Of a stretch of DNA of 64,000 nt, positions 35,258 through 45,288 are shown one piece after another. How positions within the stretch are numbered: the first letter of the stretch is position 1; the number at the start of each line of letters is the position of its first letter. The position numbers were made by a program, and so were the translations under genes. Under the pieces are notes generated by a model that ran no database searches, was not told the DNA's origin, and saw only the letters and a program-made list of their open reading frames with translations. Source of the stretch: JAPLIS01 sp963719415 (GTDB lineage: Bacteria; Babelota; Babeliae; Babelales; Vermiphilaceae); NCBI GenBank assembly GCA_963719415.1, contig OY970383.1, positions 124,001 to 188,000 of the forward strand. Reading direction: 5' to 3'.

Positions 35258-37303
35258 ATGAAATTACTTATAAAATTACGTGTTTACCATATTTACCATT
35301 TTTTATCTCTTTTTTTATGTATAACGACCTCTCTCTTTATTCATACTATTACGCAAAAAAACAGACCACCAGCCATACATAAATCTACCTTCAAGTCTAC
35401 GAATACCTGTAGACCTACAGACGCTCCTCTTTTATTGCGATCACAAAGCTTCCATGGTACTCGCAAAGTGTCTGGCGAATTACCGGGCAGCGAACATATA
35501 TTTATTTCCGATATCGATGAATGGAATAGTTTTGTTTCGATCACTCTTGCTGGCCAAAAAACAATGGACAACGATACCATTATTCATAACCTATTTGGCG
35601 GACCTTATCTAAAAAAACCTTACGCTACAAAAAATAACTTTTGCAGGCCATATCTCAAAATACAAGGAAGTCGTCTAGTAGACAGAGACCCTTATGCACT
35701 ACGCGCAGATGATTTATACCTATCTGATGAATTTAATGGTACCCTTTCTTTTAATCCAACAATCTCTCATTTTTTAGCTGATTTTAATCTATATATTGGA
35801 TTTGATGAACTCGTACATGGCCTCTATTGCAGATTGTATACAACTTTTGCACACACACGATCAAACCTCCATGCTCATGAAAAAATAATAAGCACTAATA
35901 CTCAATCGGTGCATGCTGTTACCGGCGGCCGCTTCAGCCCTGAGCCGCTTTCTCGTGATAATGTATTTGACAGCGCCCTCGATTTTTTTAGCGGTAATAT
36001 GCCAAACAATAGACTAAATCCACCTCAAACAATGGTACAAGAAGATAGAGCACAATCACCATTCACTCTGATCAGAGATTCACTTTCTCATCATAAAATA
36101 ATAGGCAGCGTCAACCAGAATAATGTTTGCCTCAATACCTGCAATAGCAGCATGACAACAAACGGTTTTGCCGAAGTAAGAGCGGAGTTGGGATGGAATT
36201 TTTTACATTATAGCGACTATCATTTAGGTTTTTATCTTACGGGCGCAGCACCCACCGGTAGTAGACCATCGTCTGATTTTCTTTTTTCACCCGTCATCGG
36301 CAACTACAAACATTGGGAAGTCGGCGCCGGATTGACAGCTCATTGGCTTTTATGGGAAAGTCCTCATGAAAATCAACATATGGGTATCTATACAGATATG
36401 GTTGCCACTCATCTTTTTAAAGCGAAAGAGTCGCTCGTATTTGATCTTAAAGATAAACCATTAAGTAGATATATGCTCGCTTCAAAATATATAGCGGTGC
36501 ATAATGGCGGTCCCAATCAGGTCAGCAGTACTCTACAACAAGAAATCGATTCTATTAATACACCAACGCCCGTATCATTTTTATCTCTCGGTGAATTTAC
36601 TCCCCTTGCAAACTTAACTGCACAAAACGTGAGTGTAAGCGTTAATGCTCAAACAGATATAACAGCATGGATTAACTATACTTTTTACGGCCTTTCAATG
36701 GATATCGGCTATAATTTTTGGTTTTCAACAGGAAGAAATAGCAAGCCTTCTATTCTCTGCGATTCTCGCTTAGCGTCTGAAACAACATGGGCGCTACATG
36801 GCGATGCACAGACTTTTGGTTACTTTCCCCTAAGCAATAGCGAAGATCATCCAGGATCTCCCGATAATCCATCTCCTACTTCTGCAAGTCAGGCAATAAT
36901 TATGGCTGCGACAGAATCAAAGGCTACAGTTGCAACGGGTACTGATATGCTTGCCGCAACACCATTATTAAATTATGGCGTTGATAATGCCCAGTACGCA
37001 TTAGCAAACGATGATCAAGTAGATGCTAAGTATTTAGTTAATTTTGCACATAAAGAACAACTATTTAATCCAGAACACCAGATTAAACTTTCTGCAACAC
37101 CACTCTTTTTAACTCCTGAAGATATCGCAATTCCAAAAAACAATTACGCTTTTTCTCATACCGTATTTGGCAGTATTGGCTATACAGCAGATTGTGAAGG
37201 AATGGCTCCCTATTTTGGTATTGGTGGTGAATCTGAATTTGGATCAGGAGCGGCTGTATCTCAATGGAGTGTTTGGGCTAAATGTATACTCTCATTTAAT
37301 TAA
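35258..37303 (+). CDS. Secreted, probable outer-membrane protein, family member 1
   Basis: The product (681 residues) has a signal-type N-terminus (about 10-33) and a chain of alternating hydrophobic strands with few helices, compatible with a β-barrel. Shared with the genes at 37533 and 43650: an RSQ motif after the signal, LKIQGSRLVDRDPYALRADDLYL, AEVRAELGWNFL, VIGNYKHWEVGAGLTAHW, SRYMLAS and a tyrosine-rich final strand. It has Ser/Pro/Asp-rich loops. Start is ATG 35258, with AGAGGGAG upstream. A surface porin or adhesin is inferred; no named family is recognised. Confidence 0.72.
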   Translation: MKLLIKLRVYHIYHFLSLFLCITTSLFIHTITQKNRPPAIHKSTFKSTNTCRPTDAPLLLRSQSFHGTRKVSGELPGSEHIFISDIDEWNSFVSITLAGQKTMDNDTIIHNLFGGPYLKKPYATKNNFCRPYLKIQGSRLVDRDPYALRADDLYLSDEFNGTLSFNPTISHFLADFNLYIGFDELVHGLYCRLYTTFAHTRSNLHAHEKIISTNTQSVHAVTGGRFSPEPLSRDNVFDSALDFFSGNMPNNRLNPPQTMVQEDRAQSPFTLIRDSLSHHKIIGSVNQNNVCLNTCNSSMTTNGFAEVRAELGWNFLHYSDYHLGFYLTGAAPTGSRPSSDFLFSPVIGNYKHWEVGAGLTAHWLLWESPHENQHMGIYTDMVATHLFKAKESLVFDLKDKPLSRYMLASKYIAVHNGGPNQVSSTLQQEIDSINTPTPVSFLSLGEFTPLANLTAQNVSVSVNAQTDITAWINYTFYGLSMDIGYNFWFSTGRNSKPSILCDSRLASETTWALHGDAQTFGYFPLSNSEDHPGSPDNPSPTSASQAIIMAATESKATVATGTDMLAATPLLNYGVDNAQYALANDDQVDAKYLVNFAHKEQLFNPEHQIKLSATPLFLTPEDIAIPKNNYAFSHTVFGSIGYTADCEGMAPYFGIGGESEFGSGAAVSQWSVWAKCILSFN

Positions 37304-37491
37304 AAACAGAGACGCTCATCCATTTTTGTTCCTGTCTATTTAGCTTGTTATATCGCTATGCTTATTTTTGTTGCCAAAAATATTTCCATATATCTATACT
37401 TTCTCTATACGTGCACCAAAAAAAAGCCAATAAAATAAGAATACACGCCATACATAAGCAGACACATAAAACTTTACTTGTGCACTCAAGT

Positions 37492-37531
37492 CTTTCTTAA
37501 CATAAAGGATGCTTTCTTAACATAAAGGACG
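37492..37531 (+). repeat. 20-bp tandem duplication carrying a second Shine-Dalgarno
   Basis: CTTTCTTAACATAAAGGATG is followed at once by CTTTCTTAACATAAAGGACG, placing AAAGGA twice before the ATG at 37533. Only the second copy is at a normal distance. Confidence 0.9.
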
Positions 37532-37532
37532 T

Positions 37533-39518
37533 ATGCATATGTGCAACAAAAACAACTATAATCAAAATAAATTAAACCAAAAGAGAATCAACAAAAACGT
37601 ACCCCAAAAAAAACTGATTTTTTCTTTCTTTTTTATACTAATAAGCACGATAGCTTTGTTAACAAACAGGATATATGCTAAACCTGCGACTACGTATGCA
37701 TTTCGATCACAGGGAGCCTATTCTTCTATCTATCAAAACAATCTCTACAATCCCTTATGTTGTACAATAAATTCACAAAATCCTTGGGGTTCTCTTACGG
37801 TAACAGGAACCTATAATCGATCTTTTAATGCAGAAGCTATAGCACATAATTTTTTTGGTTCAGGCAATGAATCTCAAAATTGTTTTAAAAAATGCTTCGA
37901 CGAAAGTCCTGAAAAATACTCTACAATAGCCATCGCTGGAAGCCGTGTACCGAATAGACCTAAGCATGCTCTTCTTGCAGACTATTTGATGTTGCCTAAT
38001 GATTTTGAAAGTACTATTGCCTTTCATCCTACCATAGATAGTTTTGTAGCACATTTCAACTGGTACATCAACCTTGATCGTTGGATCAATGGCGCTTATG
38101 CTGATTTTTGCGTCCCTGTTGTGCATGCTCGCACCGATTTAGGTTTCACTGAATCAGTTAAAAATAGTGGCGTTAATGCAGAACCTGAAGGTTTATTTAC
38201 TCCTGGTCCTTTAGAAAGAACCGAATTACTGCCTAACTTTAAAGCATATGCTTCAGGAAAATTAGTTAAACCAGCTGTTCAAACGGTTGCTGATACTCAT
38301 TTTCTTACTATCTTTCAGCAATTAAAAAATGCAAAAATAAGTCCGTGTATGCAAAAACATACGGGCGTAGCTGAAATCCGTTCTATTATTGGATGGAACT
38401 TTATCGGAGATAGCTACCATGCTGGTTTTAACGTACAAGGGGTAGCTCCTGCTGGTACGACTATCAAAAACAACTTTTTAGGCGAAACAGTAATCGGTAA
38501 TGGTAATCATTGGGAGTTTGGAGCAGCAGTTAATGGTCACTATGATCTATGGCTCAGCTCGAATGAAAATCTTATAATAACCCTCTACGGTCAAGCATTA
38601 CTTACCCATCTTTTCTCTGCTACACAACGCCGTACATTTGATCTAAAAAATAGTCACTTTAGTCGCTATATGCTTGCACAACAGATGGATACTCCCCATG
38701 CAACAGCAACAGATATTGCAAGACCACTTAAAAATAATCTTCTTGCTGGAGGGAAAAAACCAATTGCTCAATTTACTAACCAGTTTGCTCCTGTTGCCAA
38801 TATTACTACCCTTAACGTTGATGTATCGGCAAACATACAAGCTGATATCGTAATGGCCATGCATATTGCTTATCGCAATTTCCATTTTGATGCTGGTTAT
38901 AATTTCTGGGCACGATCTGCTGACTCAGTAAAAATACGCGATACACAAGCAGCTATTGGTGAAACCTGGACACTAAAAGGCGATGCTCAAGTATTCGGAT
39001 TTACTCATGCCACCACCTCTCCTGGAGCAGAGTTTCCTCTTGTCATTGGTCAACCGGTCGCTCTTTCGGCCACTCAGAGTAGAGCAACGGTCTATAGCGG
39101 AACTAATCTATCCGAAACGGGTACTCCTGATCGAGAAACATTTAACTTAGCTCGTCAAAATCTCAACATAGATCACCCAGAACTAGCAACTGCTGGAGAT
39201 ACCAATACTCCAACACGATTATATACATTGCCAATAGGCGAATCTGGATCAACACAGGAATCTGAACCAATACATACATCGCTAAATCCTATTTTCATCT
39301 CCTACAAAAAAGACTTAGAGTGTACCAAAAATAACAAAGCGGGGCTTACCAGTTCTGTTTTTGGACATTTTACCTATATGGCACCTGAATGCGGTTCTGC
39401 TAACACCTGCAAAATACTGCCTCATATTGGTGTCGGAGCACAGCTTGAATTTGCTCATACTACTAATACATTAAGTCAATGGCACGCGTGGTTTACGGTC
39501 GGTTTTGATTTTAACTAG
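37533..39518 (+). CDS. Secreted, probable outer-membrane protein, family member 2
   Basis: This 661-residue paralogue has a basic N-terminus and a signal helix (about 28-48), FRSQGAYSS, then the family motifs IAGSRVPNRPKHALLADYL, AEIRSIIGWNFI, VIGNGNHWEFGAAVNGHY, SRYMLAQ and LDFGYNFW-type strands. It contains scattered Cys residues (CKNNKAGL, CGSANTCK) that could pair in the periplasm. It ends WHAWFTVGFDFN. Two or three ATGs lie at the start; 37533 follows the duplicated ribosome site. It follows member 1 by 229 nt and a terminator comes 6 nt after its stop. Confidence 0.72.
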   Translation: MHMCNKNNYNQNKLNQKRINKNVPQKKLIFSFFFILISTIALLTNRIYAKPATTYAFRSQGAYSSIYQNNLYNPLCCTINSQNPWGSLTVTGTYNRSFNAEAIAHNFFGSGNESQNCFKKCFDESPEKYSTIAIAGSRVPNRPKHALLADYLMLPNDFESTIAFHPTIDSFVAHFNWYINLDRWINGAYADFCVPVVHARTDLGFTESVKNSGVNAEPEGLFTPGPLERTELLPNFKAYASGKLVKPAVQTVADTHFLTIFQQLKNAKISPCMQKHTGVAEIRSIIGWNFIGDSYHAGFNVQGVAPAGTTIKNNFLGETVIGNGNHWEFGAAVNGHYDLWLSSNENLIITLYGQALLTHLFSATQRRTFDLKNSHFSRYMLAQQMDTPHATATDIARPLKNNLLAGGKKPIAQFTNQFAPVANITTLNVDVSANIQADIVMAMHIAYRNFHFDAGYNFWARSADSVKIRDTQAAIGETWTLKGDAQVFGFTHATTSPGAEFPLVIGQPVALSATQSRATVYSGTNLSETGTPDRETFNLARQNLNIDHPELATAGDTNTPTRLYTLPIGESGSTQESEPIHTSLNPIFISYKKDLECTKNNKAGLTSSVFGHFTYMAPECGSANTCKILPHIGVGAQLEFAHTTNTLSQWHAWFTVGFDFN

Positions 39519-39523
39519 TACAA

Positions 39524-39564
39524 AAAAGAGTGGGACGGATTAATAATATCCGCCCCACTCTTTT
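39524..39564. terminator. Terminator after OMP-like gene 2
   Basis: AAAAGAGTGGGACGGAT pairs with ATCCGCCCCACTCTTTT (17 bp, one A-C mismatch) around TAATAAT. It separates the convergent genes ending at 39518 and 39597. Confidence 0.92.
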
Positions 39565-39596
39565 AAATAATTAGTCAATTTAATTATATTGCTTAA

Positions 39597-40448
39597 TTAT
39601 ACTGACACCGCTCTAATAGCTGAAATTAGCGCTACTAGACTCCAGATTGCAGCATATTTTTCACTGTCGTTCTCTTTCATCCGCACCTGCAGCACGCCAC
39701 CTTCATTTTCATTAACTACTAGGGTAGCCGAAACATCGTTATTCAACACATGCTTCAATGCCTTCCATCCAGAATAACCAATCCATAGAGGAAGCGTTAC
39801 ATCAGATATTTTAGCACCATCAAAGCTACCTAAGGCTATAAGCAATTCAGGATTTACTCTCTTTATTAATGCAGCCAACATATCAAAGATTATTTTACAC
39901 AATGTATCAGATATATCTAATACACCAATTGCACCGGCTGCACCAGTAACTACTACGGCACTTTTAATACGATTTTCTTGCACATAATCACGTACACAGC
40001 TACCTATCAATTTACATCCTAAATAACCTGATACAACAGCACCACCTGCTTTATATATATTACAATTACCGATTTCACGGAGTAAAATAAGTAATTTTGA
40101 ACCTGATCTACCATAGACATAAAGCATGAGCCCAGCTGTTAAGGTAAGTGTAGCAATAGATAATTTTTTACCATGTTTTTGACAATATTTCCAGCCATTT
40201 TCAGTAGACTGATACAGCTTATTTGCAATAGTCGATACTGTTTCCATGGTTTCAATTCTTCTTTTTCGCAACCAAAAAGTCGGTCCTACTGCTTTAGCCT
40301 CTGTTTTTGTTGTTGCTCTATTGCTCGTTATTTGATTGTCAGCTGCTTGAACTGCATCAGTCACGCCTGCTATGGATAAAGCTAAAGCTATCGTTAAAAT
40401 TTGTAATACTATTTTTTTTGGCAATATTACTTTTTTCGTATTTTTCAT
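39597..40448 (-). CDS. Exported membrane protein, unknown
   Basis: The product (283 residues from ATG 40448; an ATG at 40460 adds four) has a signal peptide (about 14-37, ending VQAA) and several hydrophobic helices (about 98-115, 135-150, 160-185, 265-283). The start at 40448 is preferred because GGGGGT lies 4-8 nt upstream and would be inside the gene otherwise. A cytoplasmic or eukaryotic domain is not visible. Its neighbours are secreted families, so an envelope role is likely. Confidence 0.6.
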   Translation of the reverse strand: MKNTKKVILPKKIVLQILTIALALSIAGVTDAVQAADNQITSNRATTKTEAKAVGPTFWLRKRRIETMETVSTIANKLYQSTENGWKYCQKHGKKLSIATLTLTAGLMLYVYGRSGSKLLILLREIGNCNIYKAGGAVVSGYLGCKLIGSCVRDYVQENRIKSAVVVTGAAGAIGVLDISDTLCKIIFDMLAALIKRVNPELLIALGSFDGAKISDVTLPLWIGYSGWKALKHVLNNDVSATLVVNENEGGVLQVRMKENDSEKYAAIWSLVALISAIRAVSV

Positions 40449-40671
40449 GTTTACCCCCATTTATTATAATCTCTTATTAATAATAACAAGACAGGCAATT
40501 ATGTCAATAAATTTAACAAAAAAAGTTTCTATTTGAATAATCTTGGTTGGCAAAATCTATTCGAATTAGCCTCAAAAAAACAAAATATTTATCGACAACA
40601 ACAAAAATATATACTATTTTTACACGTAAATAGACGGGAAAAGTTTCAAAAAAAGGCCTAAAAAAAGACGT

Positions 40672-41754
40672 ATGATAGCAACATTCCTCATCTTAGCGCT
40701 ACTCAGCTTACCAAGCATTCTACTTTCTCACAGGACGATTGCGGGGAACTCTGATTTTTCTACTACACACACTACTACACGTACCACTACACACACTACT
40801 ACACGTACCACTACACGTACTATTACACGTACTATTACGTACCCTATTACACACAAGCCTACCAACCTTCAAAAAGCCATAAACTATAAAACTCCTGCAA
40901 CTATAACACACCATTACACCAACAATTATAACAATAACTATAGTAACTTGCCGGCAAAGCAAAAAACGAACAATCGATACTACTACCCATTATCGAGACA
41001 ATCATTTTTGAATCCCCTTATCTTATCTGCTCTCAGTGCTGGAACCTGCTATCTATCTTTTTTATGCTCGCTTTTTACCACCAAAGCGATACCTATTACC
41101 CTTTTTTCTGGCGCGACAAGTCTTGGCTCAGCGCTGTATGCAGAATATCTGTATAGAAAAGCGCTACGTGCCTTACCAATAAGACAGATTACCGTAAGAA
41201 CACAAGAAGACGCTACCTGCGTGACTCACGCGATAGCTAACGCCTTAACGCTGCATAAAATAGTAACTTCACCGAATATCTCTGATTCTGATATAATAAC
41301 TATTTTAAGTAATATAGATAATACCTATTTTTATAATCTCATCTATAAAATGCTACTCAAAGATATGCGTATAGATCCTACGGTAGGCTTAAACCAAAAT
41401 ACAACAGGAGAACTTATTGGACGGCTCAACAGTAAAGAAATTATTTTTCAAATAAGATATGATCAGATTGGCGATGTTACCCATGCAGAATATATAAAAT
41501 TAAAAAACCAGATACTGCGGCTATACGATCAGGCAGCAGATGGTGTAGTGCATATTAAATGTGTTCTCTCTTATCCCTGGGATACAACTCCCCATGCAGT
41601 TATTATTTCTTTAATTAAAAAAAATAACCATAATAATAATAATAATAATATGATCTCTATAATATATATGGATTCAAACAATATCCCCTTACGTTTTTGT
41701 CCGCAGGGTGTCGAATATATTCGTTTTATCTATGATAATCTATTACCTCATTAA
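40672..41754 (+). CDS. Secreted Thr-rich protein with papain-fold-like C-terminus
   Basis: This 360-residue protein has a signal helix (1-20), a Thr/His/Arg repeat region (about 30-62, units like THTTTRTT), a second hydrophobic segment (about 113-160) and a C-terminal domain. That domain has RTQEDATCVTHAIANAL (177-192: Q178, C183) and TPHAVIISLI (H308) with YMDSNN (D334, N336), the spacing and order of a papain-type Q-C-H-D/N site. A cysteine protease or deubiquitinase-like effector is therefore possible but unproved. An Asn homopolymer near 319-326 interrupts the last strand. Confidence 0.55.
   Translation: MIATFLILALLSLPSILLSHRTIAGNSDFSTTHTTTRTTTHTTTRTTTRTITRTITYPITHKPTNLQKAINYKTPATITHHYTNNYNNNYSNLPAKQKTNNRYYYPLSRQSFLNPLILSALSAGTCYLSFLCSLFTTKAIPITLFSGATSLGSALYAEYLYRKALRALPIRQITVRTQEDATCVTHAIANALTLHKIVTSPNISDSDIITILSNIDNTYFYNLIYKMLLKDMRIDPTVGLNQNTTGELIGRLNSKEIIFQIRYDQIGDVTHAEYIKLKNQILRLYDQAADGVVHIKCVLSYPWDTTPHAVIISLIKKNNHNNNNNNMISIIYMDSNNIPLRFCPQGVEYIRFIYDNLLPH
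40764..40845. repeat. Degenerate 12-bp tandem repeats (Thr/His/Arg codons)
   Basis: Units of the type ACTACACGTACC repeat about six times in the gene at 40672, coding TTRT/TTHT strings. The array is in frame throughout. Confidence 0.85.
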
Positions 41755-41871
41755 CTAAAGTAACTATAACACCATACTATTTTATTTTTGCATAAACCTA
41801 AAAATATACTAGACTATGTGGTGATTTTATTTTACATATTTTTAACGCTTATTTTTAAAAGAAGGGTTTTT

Positions 41872-42552
41872 ATGAATTCTAAAAATATATTGGCTTTATC
41901 TCTCACATTTCTTTTTATGACATCTTTTTGTCCTCTCCAAGATGCGGCAAGTCTCCTGGACTCACCAAAAATACCCGCTCTTAATAGCCAGGGTAACAGC
42001 ACAACACTCCAAATAATTCTTTGTCTAGTAGTCGGAGCTGCATTCACCCAAGCTCTTAATTATTACAATCTACTACCATCACTTTTACCCTGGGCAATAT
42101 CACTCAAACAAGCAGAATTAGAAAACAAATTACAAGCGGCCTTAAGTCGTCCCCTTTCGGAAGTTTTAGCTGAAGAAAGAGCGCGAGTAACAAGCGCTGC
42201 AAGCCGGGCATTCGACCTAAAAATGGAGGAATTAACCACTCAACAAATAGAAGCTCACGCCGCTGCACAAGCAGCATCTCTCGAAGAAAAAAATGCAAAA
42301 TTCCAGGCTGATGCGTGGAGAAATCGTGCTGAAGGATGCGGTCAAAATGCGGCTAAATGCGCCCAAATGGCAGAAATCACTAAAAAACAAATAATCGAAT
42401 TAAACAAACAAAAAGAAGAAACTCTCAAGCAAACGACACAAGAATTGAATGCGATGGAAGCATTACTTATAACACGTGCAAAACGAAACAAAGATCTTGG
42501 GTTATCGCAAGAAAAAGCAGATGCTGCTAATAGCCTTTCTCCGTCAAAATAA
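41872..42552 (+). CDS. Secreted coiled-coil protein, unknown
   Basis: The product (226 residues) starts MNSKNILALSLTFLFMTSFCPLQDAAS, a signal peptide, then a hydrophobic segment (about 50-68) and a long Ala/Glu/Lys coiled coil (about 75-210). Start is ATG 41872, 5 nt after AGAAGGG; the open frame extends upstream without support. The next gene has nearly the same N-terminal 20 residues (MNSKTMLTLSL) and leader (TATTTTTAAC...), so the pair share export signals by duplication. Function unknown. Confidence 0.65.
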   Translation: MNSKNILALSLTFLFMTSFCPLQDAASLLDSPKIPALNSQGNSTTLQIILCLVVGAAFTQALNYYNLLPSLLPWAISLKQAELENKLQAALSRPLSEVLAEERARVTSAASRAFDLKMEELTTQQIEAHAAAQAASLEEKNAKFQADAWRNRAEGCGQNAAKCAQMAEITKKQIIELNKQKEETLKQTTQELNAMEALLITRAKRNKDLGLSQEKADAANSLSPSK

Positions 42553-42604
42553 CAAAGATGTGATTAACGTTGACTAATGCAACATTTATTAATAGATTAT
42601 CTAG

Positions 42605-42624
42605 GTGGCGGCTCCGGTCGCCAC
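42605..42624 (+). terminator. GC-rich hairpin between the paired secreted genes
   Basis: GTGGCG and CGCCAC (6 bp, extendable) around GCTCCGGT, followed by AATTTTTATCC. Likely the terminator of the gene ending at 42552. Confidence 0.75.
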
Positions 42625-42693
42625 AATTTTTATCCTTTAATCTATTTTAATACTTATTTGCTTTTTAACCTTGATTTTACACGAGAGATTTTT

Positions 42694-43149
42694 ATGAATT
42701 CCAAAACTATGTTAACACTATCTTTGTGCTTGTTTACTTCGATTTCTTATTGCCCAACAGCCCTCCATTTAGGTCTTCAAGGACCAAGCTTTAAAACAAT
42801 AATCGAAGTAACGGCAGGAGCGATAGCTGGCTGGAAAGCCGCTCAAACCCCAAGAGGGTTTTGGACAGAAGGCTGTACAATGTTAGGAACAGGAGCAGCT
42901 TTTGTTGGTAGTGGATACATGATGGAACCAGGAAAAAATAGCTCATGCGGTCGCGAATTGGCAGATCCAAACGCAGTAAAGGATTCAGTGCTATCTTTTC
43001 TTACTAAAAAAAAGTGGCCAAAAAGTCAAGAGTATCAAAACGTTCATAAAAAATGGAATCCAGTTAGAATGGCCAGTTTAGGATTTGGCATTGCCTGGAC
43101 AGTAACCAAAGCTTTTCATCATCTCCGACGGTCTGCTCCATCAAAATAA
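42694..43149 (+). CDS. Small secreted protein, unknown
   Basis: This 152-residue product starts with the signal MNSKTMLTLSLCLFTSISYCP, related to the previous gene, then two glycine-rich hydrophobic segments (about 30-50 and 60-78) and a basic end. Start is ATG 42694 after CGAGAGA; the upstream open frame runs through the terminator hairpin and is spurious. No domain is recognised. Confidence 0.6.
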   Translation: MNSKTMLTLSLCLFTSISYCPTALHLGLQGPSFKTIIEVTAGAIAGWKAAQTPRGFWTEGCTMLGTGAAFVGSGYMMEPGKNSSCGRELADPNAVKDSVLSFLTKKKWPKSQEYQNVHKKWNPVRMASLGFGIAWTVTKAFHHLRRSAPSK

Positions 43150-43649
43150 TTAATTACTAAATCAAGCATTCCTGAATCTTGACTTATTTTTAGCTCATCC
43201 TTATTCATAAAAATAACGCTGGAGCTGTCTCTTTTTAGATACCTACTTTTTTATCAAATAAAACACGTGCATTATACAGGTATACGCGACACAAGCACGT
43301 ATAGACAAAATACGCTATTTAGCACTTCCTCACCAATAAAGGTGTATAGTTTTTCGGAGTAGCTATTTAACATAAGCTCGACGTAAAAAGATTGTAAAAA
43401 TAGCTTGAATATTAATTTTACAGCATATTAAAACTTTCCATTTGTGGCCTCGAAGAGGCAACAAATAAATCTACCCTACTTTACCAAAACATCTCATTTA
43501 CAAAAAAATATGTAGAAAGCTGATCACTTAGATCGAGCTCGCGTTATTTAACGTTTTAGATTCATCCTGCACATCCTTTCCCCCTTTTTTATTGCATACA
43601 CTTTCTCTTTTTACCTAAGCTAATGCTATATCGTAACAAAGGAGATAAT
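43150..43649. other. 500-bp intergenic region
   Basis: No ORF with a ribosome site is seen. One imperfect hairpin, TTTGTGGCCTC/GAGGCAACAAA at 43441-43465 with a single mismatch, stands out and could be a terminator or leader structure for the following OMP-like gene. Otherwise AT-rich. Confidence 0.5.
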
Positions 43650-45269
43650 ATGCATAAAAAATCATGTTTAAATATAGTTTTTAATCTATTTTTTATTACC
43701 ATTTTTTTAACAAGCTTACTCCCATCAAAACTTTATCCCTGGGCGATCAATAGCATATCATTTTTTAGCCCGCGATCGCAGGGTACCAACAGCGCACGTG
43801 ACTATGCGGGTGTCTGGCGTTATAGAATAAAAGACCAGAATAAAAAGCTAAATGGCTATCTAGAAGTGACCCCTACGTACACACACTATCTTCGTGGACA
43901 CAGAATGGCTGACCAACTATTTGGCACAAACACCTTAAAAATTAGTGGTAGCATGGTACCGCTAAGAGAACGACAAGATCTTCTTGCCGATTACTTTGGC
44001 CTATCCCCCTCTTTTGAAAGCATTGTACAATTGAAGCCCCGTATTCAAAATGGACTCGTTGTCTTTAATGGCCATATCGGTTTTGATAATTGGGTAACCG
44101 GCTTATATCTCGATGTTATAGCACCTTTCGGCTGGACTCAATGGAAATTATCTTTAGAAGAGGTAGTTTTAAGCGATACCGAAACCACCGATTTCCCCGC
44201 AGGATACATGGCCCCCGAAGCAGTAACCCCTCCCATAAAAAACTTTAAACAAGCTCTTTCAGGCAATGTGCAGTTTGGCGACATGAATGACCCCATTAAA
44301 TTTGGAAAAATTTCACCAAAAGCCCTCTCTGTTCAGGGCTCTGCCGATGTGGGCCTTGCTCTTGGATGGAATTTTCTACAGACAGATACTCATCATCTCG
44401 GCTGCAGCCTACGCTTCACTGTTCCCGCCGGCAATCGGCCTTGCAGTGAATTTTTCTTCGAGCCGGTACTTGGCAATGGAAAACATGTTGAAGCTGGCAT
44501 TGGTCTTGATGGACATGTATTGCTTTGGGAAAAAGATGGCAATCAAGAGCTCTGTGTATTTGGAAGCGTTAATGGTACTCATCTTTTTGGCAGCAAGCAA
44601 CGTCGTTCTTTTGATTTAGGATGCCATCATAGCAAAGCGCTCAGTAGATATATGTTATTAAAAGAATTTGATAATGAAAACAGATATACCGGCAGATTAA
44701 CTCCTCTTATTAATCACACTACCTTACCTTGCTCAGTCAGGATCAATATACAAACGGATATTCTCATTATGTTCGATTATATGAATAGAGGCTATACATG
44801 CGATATTGGCTACAACGGTTTTATTCGTAGTAAAGAGATAATCAGTATACCAAGAGACGCGTTACCATCACGTACGTTTGGCCTTAAGGGGATTCAAAAT
44901 GTATCGCACGAAAACAATGGTAATAATAATAGCGCGTCAGACAATAGTATTGACAATTCCACACAAAGTAACGCTACTATTTTTGGCAATGCGTTTGACC
45001 AACAAGAAGAAGTCGCTGATCAACAATCTCCATACTATATACGGTCTAGCGATATTGATGCAACATCAGCGGCATCACCACGTATTATTACCCATAAACT
45101 ATTTGGTCACTTCGGTTATAGAAAAATGGATTATGCATGGGGACAACCATTTTGCGGCATTGGTGGAGAAATAGAATTTGAAGGTGTTAACCCAAGAAAT
45201 CGAACTGAGCCTGTGCATGATACGCTGGGGCTGTGGGGTCTTTGGCTTAAATTCGGTATCTTTGTATAA
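43650..45269 (+). CDS. Secreted, probable outer-membrane protein, family member 3
   Basis: This 539-residue paralogue has a signal helix (about 8-27), SPRSQGTNSARD, then ISGSMVPLRERQDLLADYFGL, ADVGLALGWNFL, VLGNGKHVEAGIGLDGHV, SRYMLLK and a final strand LGLWGLWLKFGIFV. It is shorter than the other two members because loops are missing. An Asn/Ser-rich segment (about 440-460) interrupts one loop. Start is ATG 43650 with AAAGGAG 5 nt upstream. The ending on an aromatic-rich strand suits insertion by BAM, but a barrel is inferred only. Confidence 0.72.
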   Translation: MHKKSCLNIVFNLFFITIFLTSLLPSKLYPWAINSISFFSPRSQGTNSARDYAGVWRYRIKDQNKKLNGYLEVTPTYTHYLRGHRMADQLFGTNTLKISGSMVPLRERQDLLADYFGLSPSFESIVQLKPRIQNGLVVFNGHIGFDNWVTGLYLDVIAPFGWTQWKLSLEEVVLSDTETTDFPAGYMAPEAVTPPIKNFKQALSGNVQFGDMNDPIKFGKISPKALSVQGSADVGLALGWNFLQTDTHHLGCSLRFTVPAGNRPCSEFFFEPVLGNGKHVEAGIGLDGHVLLWEKDGNQELCVFGSVNGTHLFGSKQRRSFDLGCHHSKALSRYMLLKEFDNENRYTGRLTPLINHTTLPCSVRINIQTDILIMFDYMNRGYTCDIGYNGFIRSKEIISIPRDALPSRTFGLKGIQNVSHENNGNNNSASDNSIDNSTQSNATIFGNAFDQQEEVADQQSPYYIRSSDIDATSAASPRIITHKLFGHFGYRKMDYAWGQPFCGIGGEIEFEGVNPRNRTEPVHDTLGLWGLWLKFGIFV

Positions 45270-45288
45270 AAAAATGGGTGATTATAAT

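Noticed and set aside
40764..40845. CRISPR-like array of short repeats
   Set aside because: Repeats are contiguous 12-mers with no spacers and stay in frame inside a coding gene.
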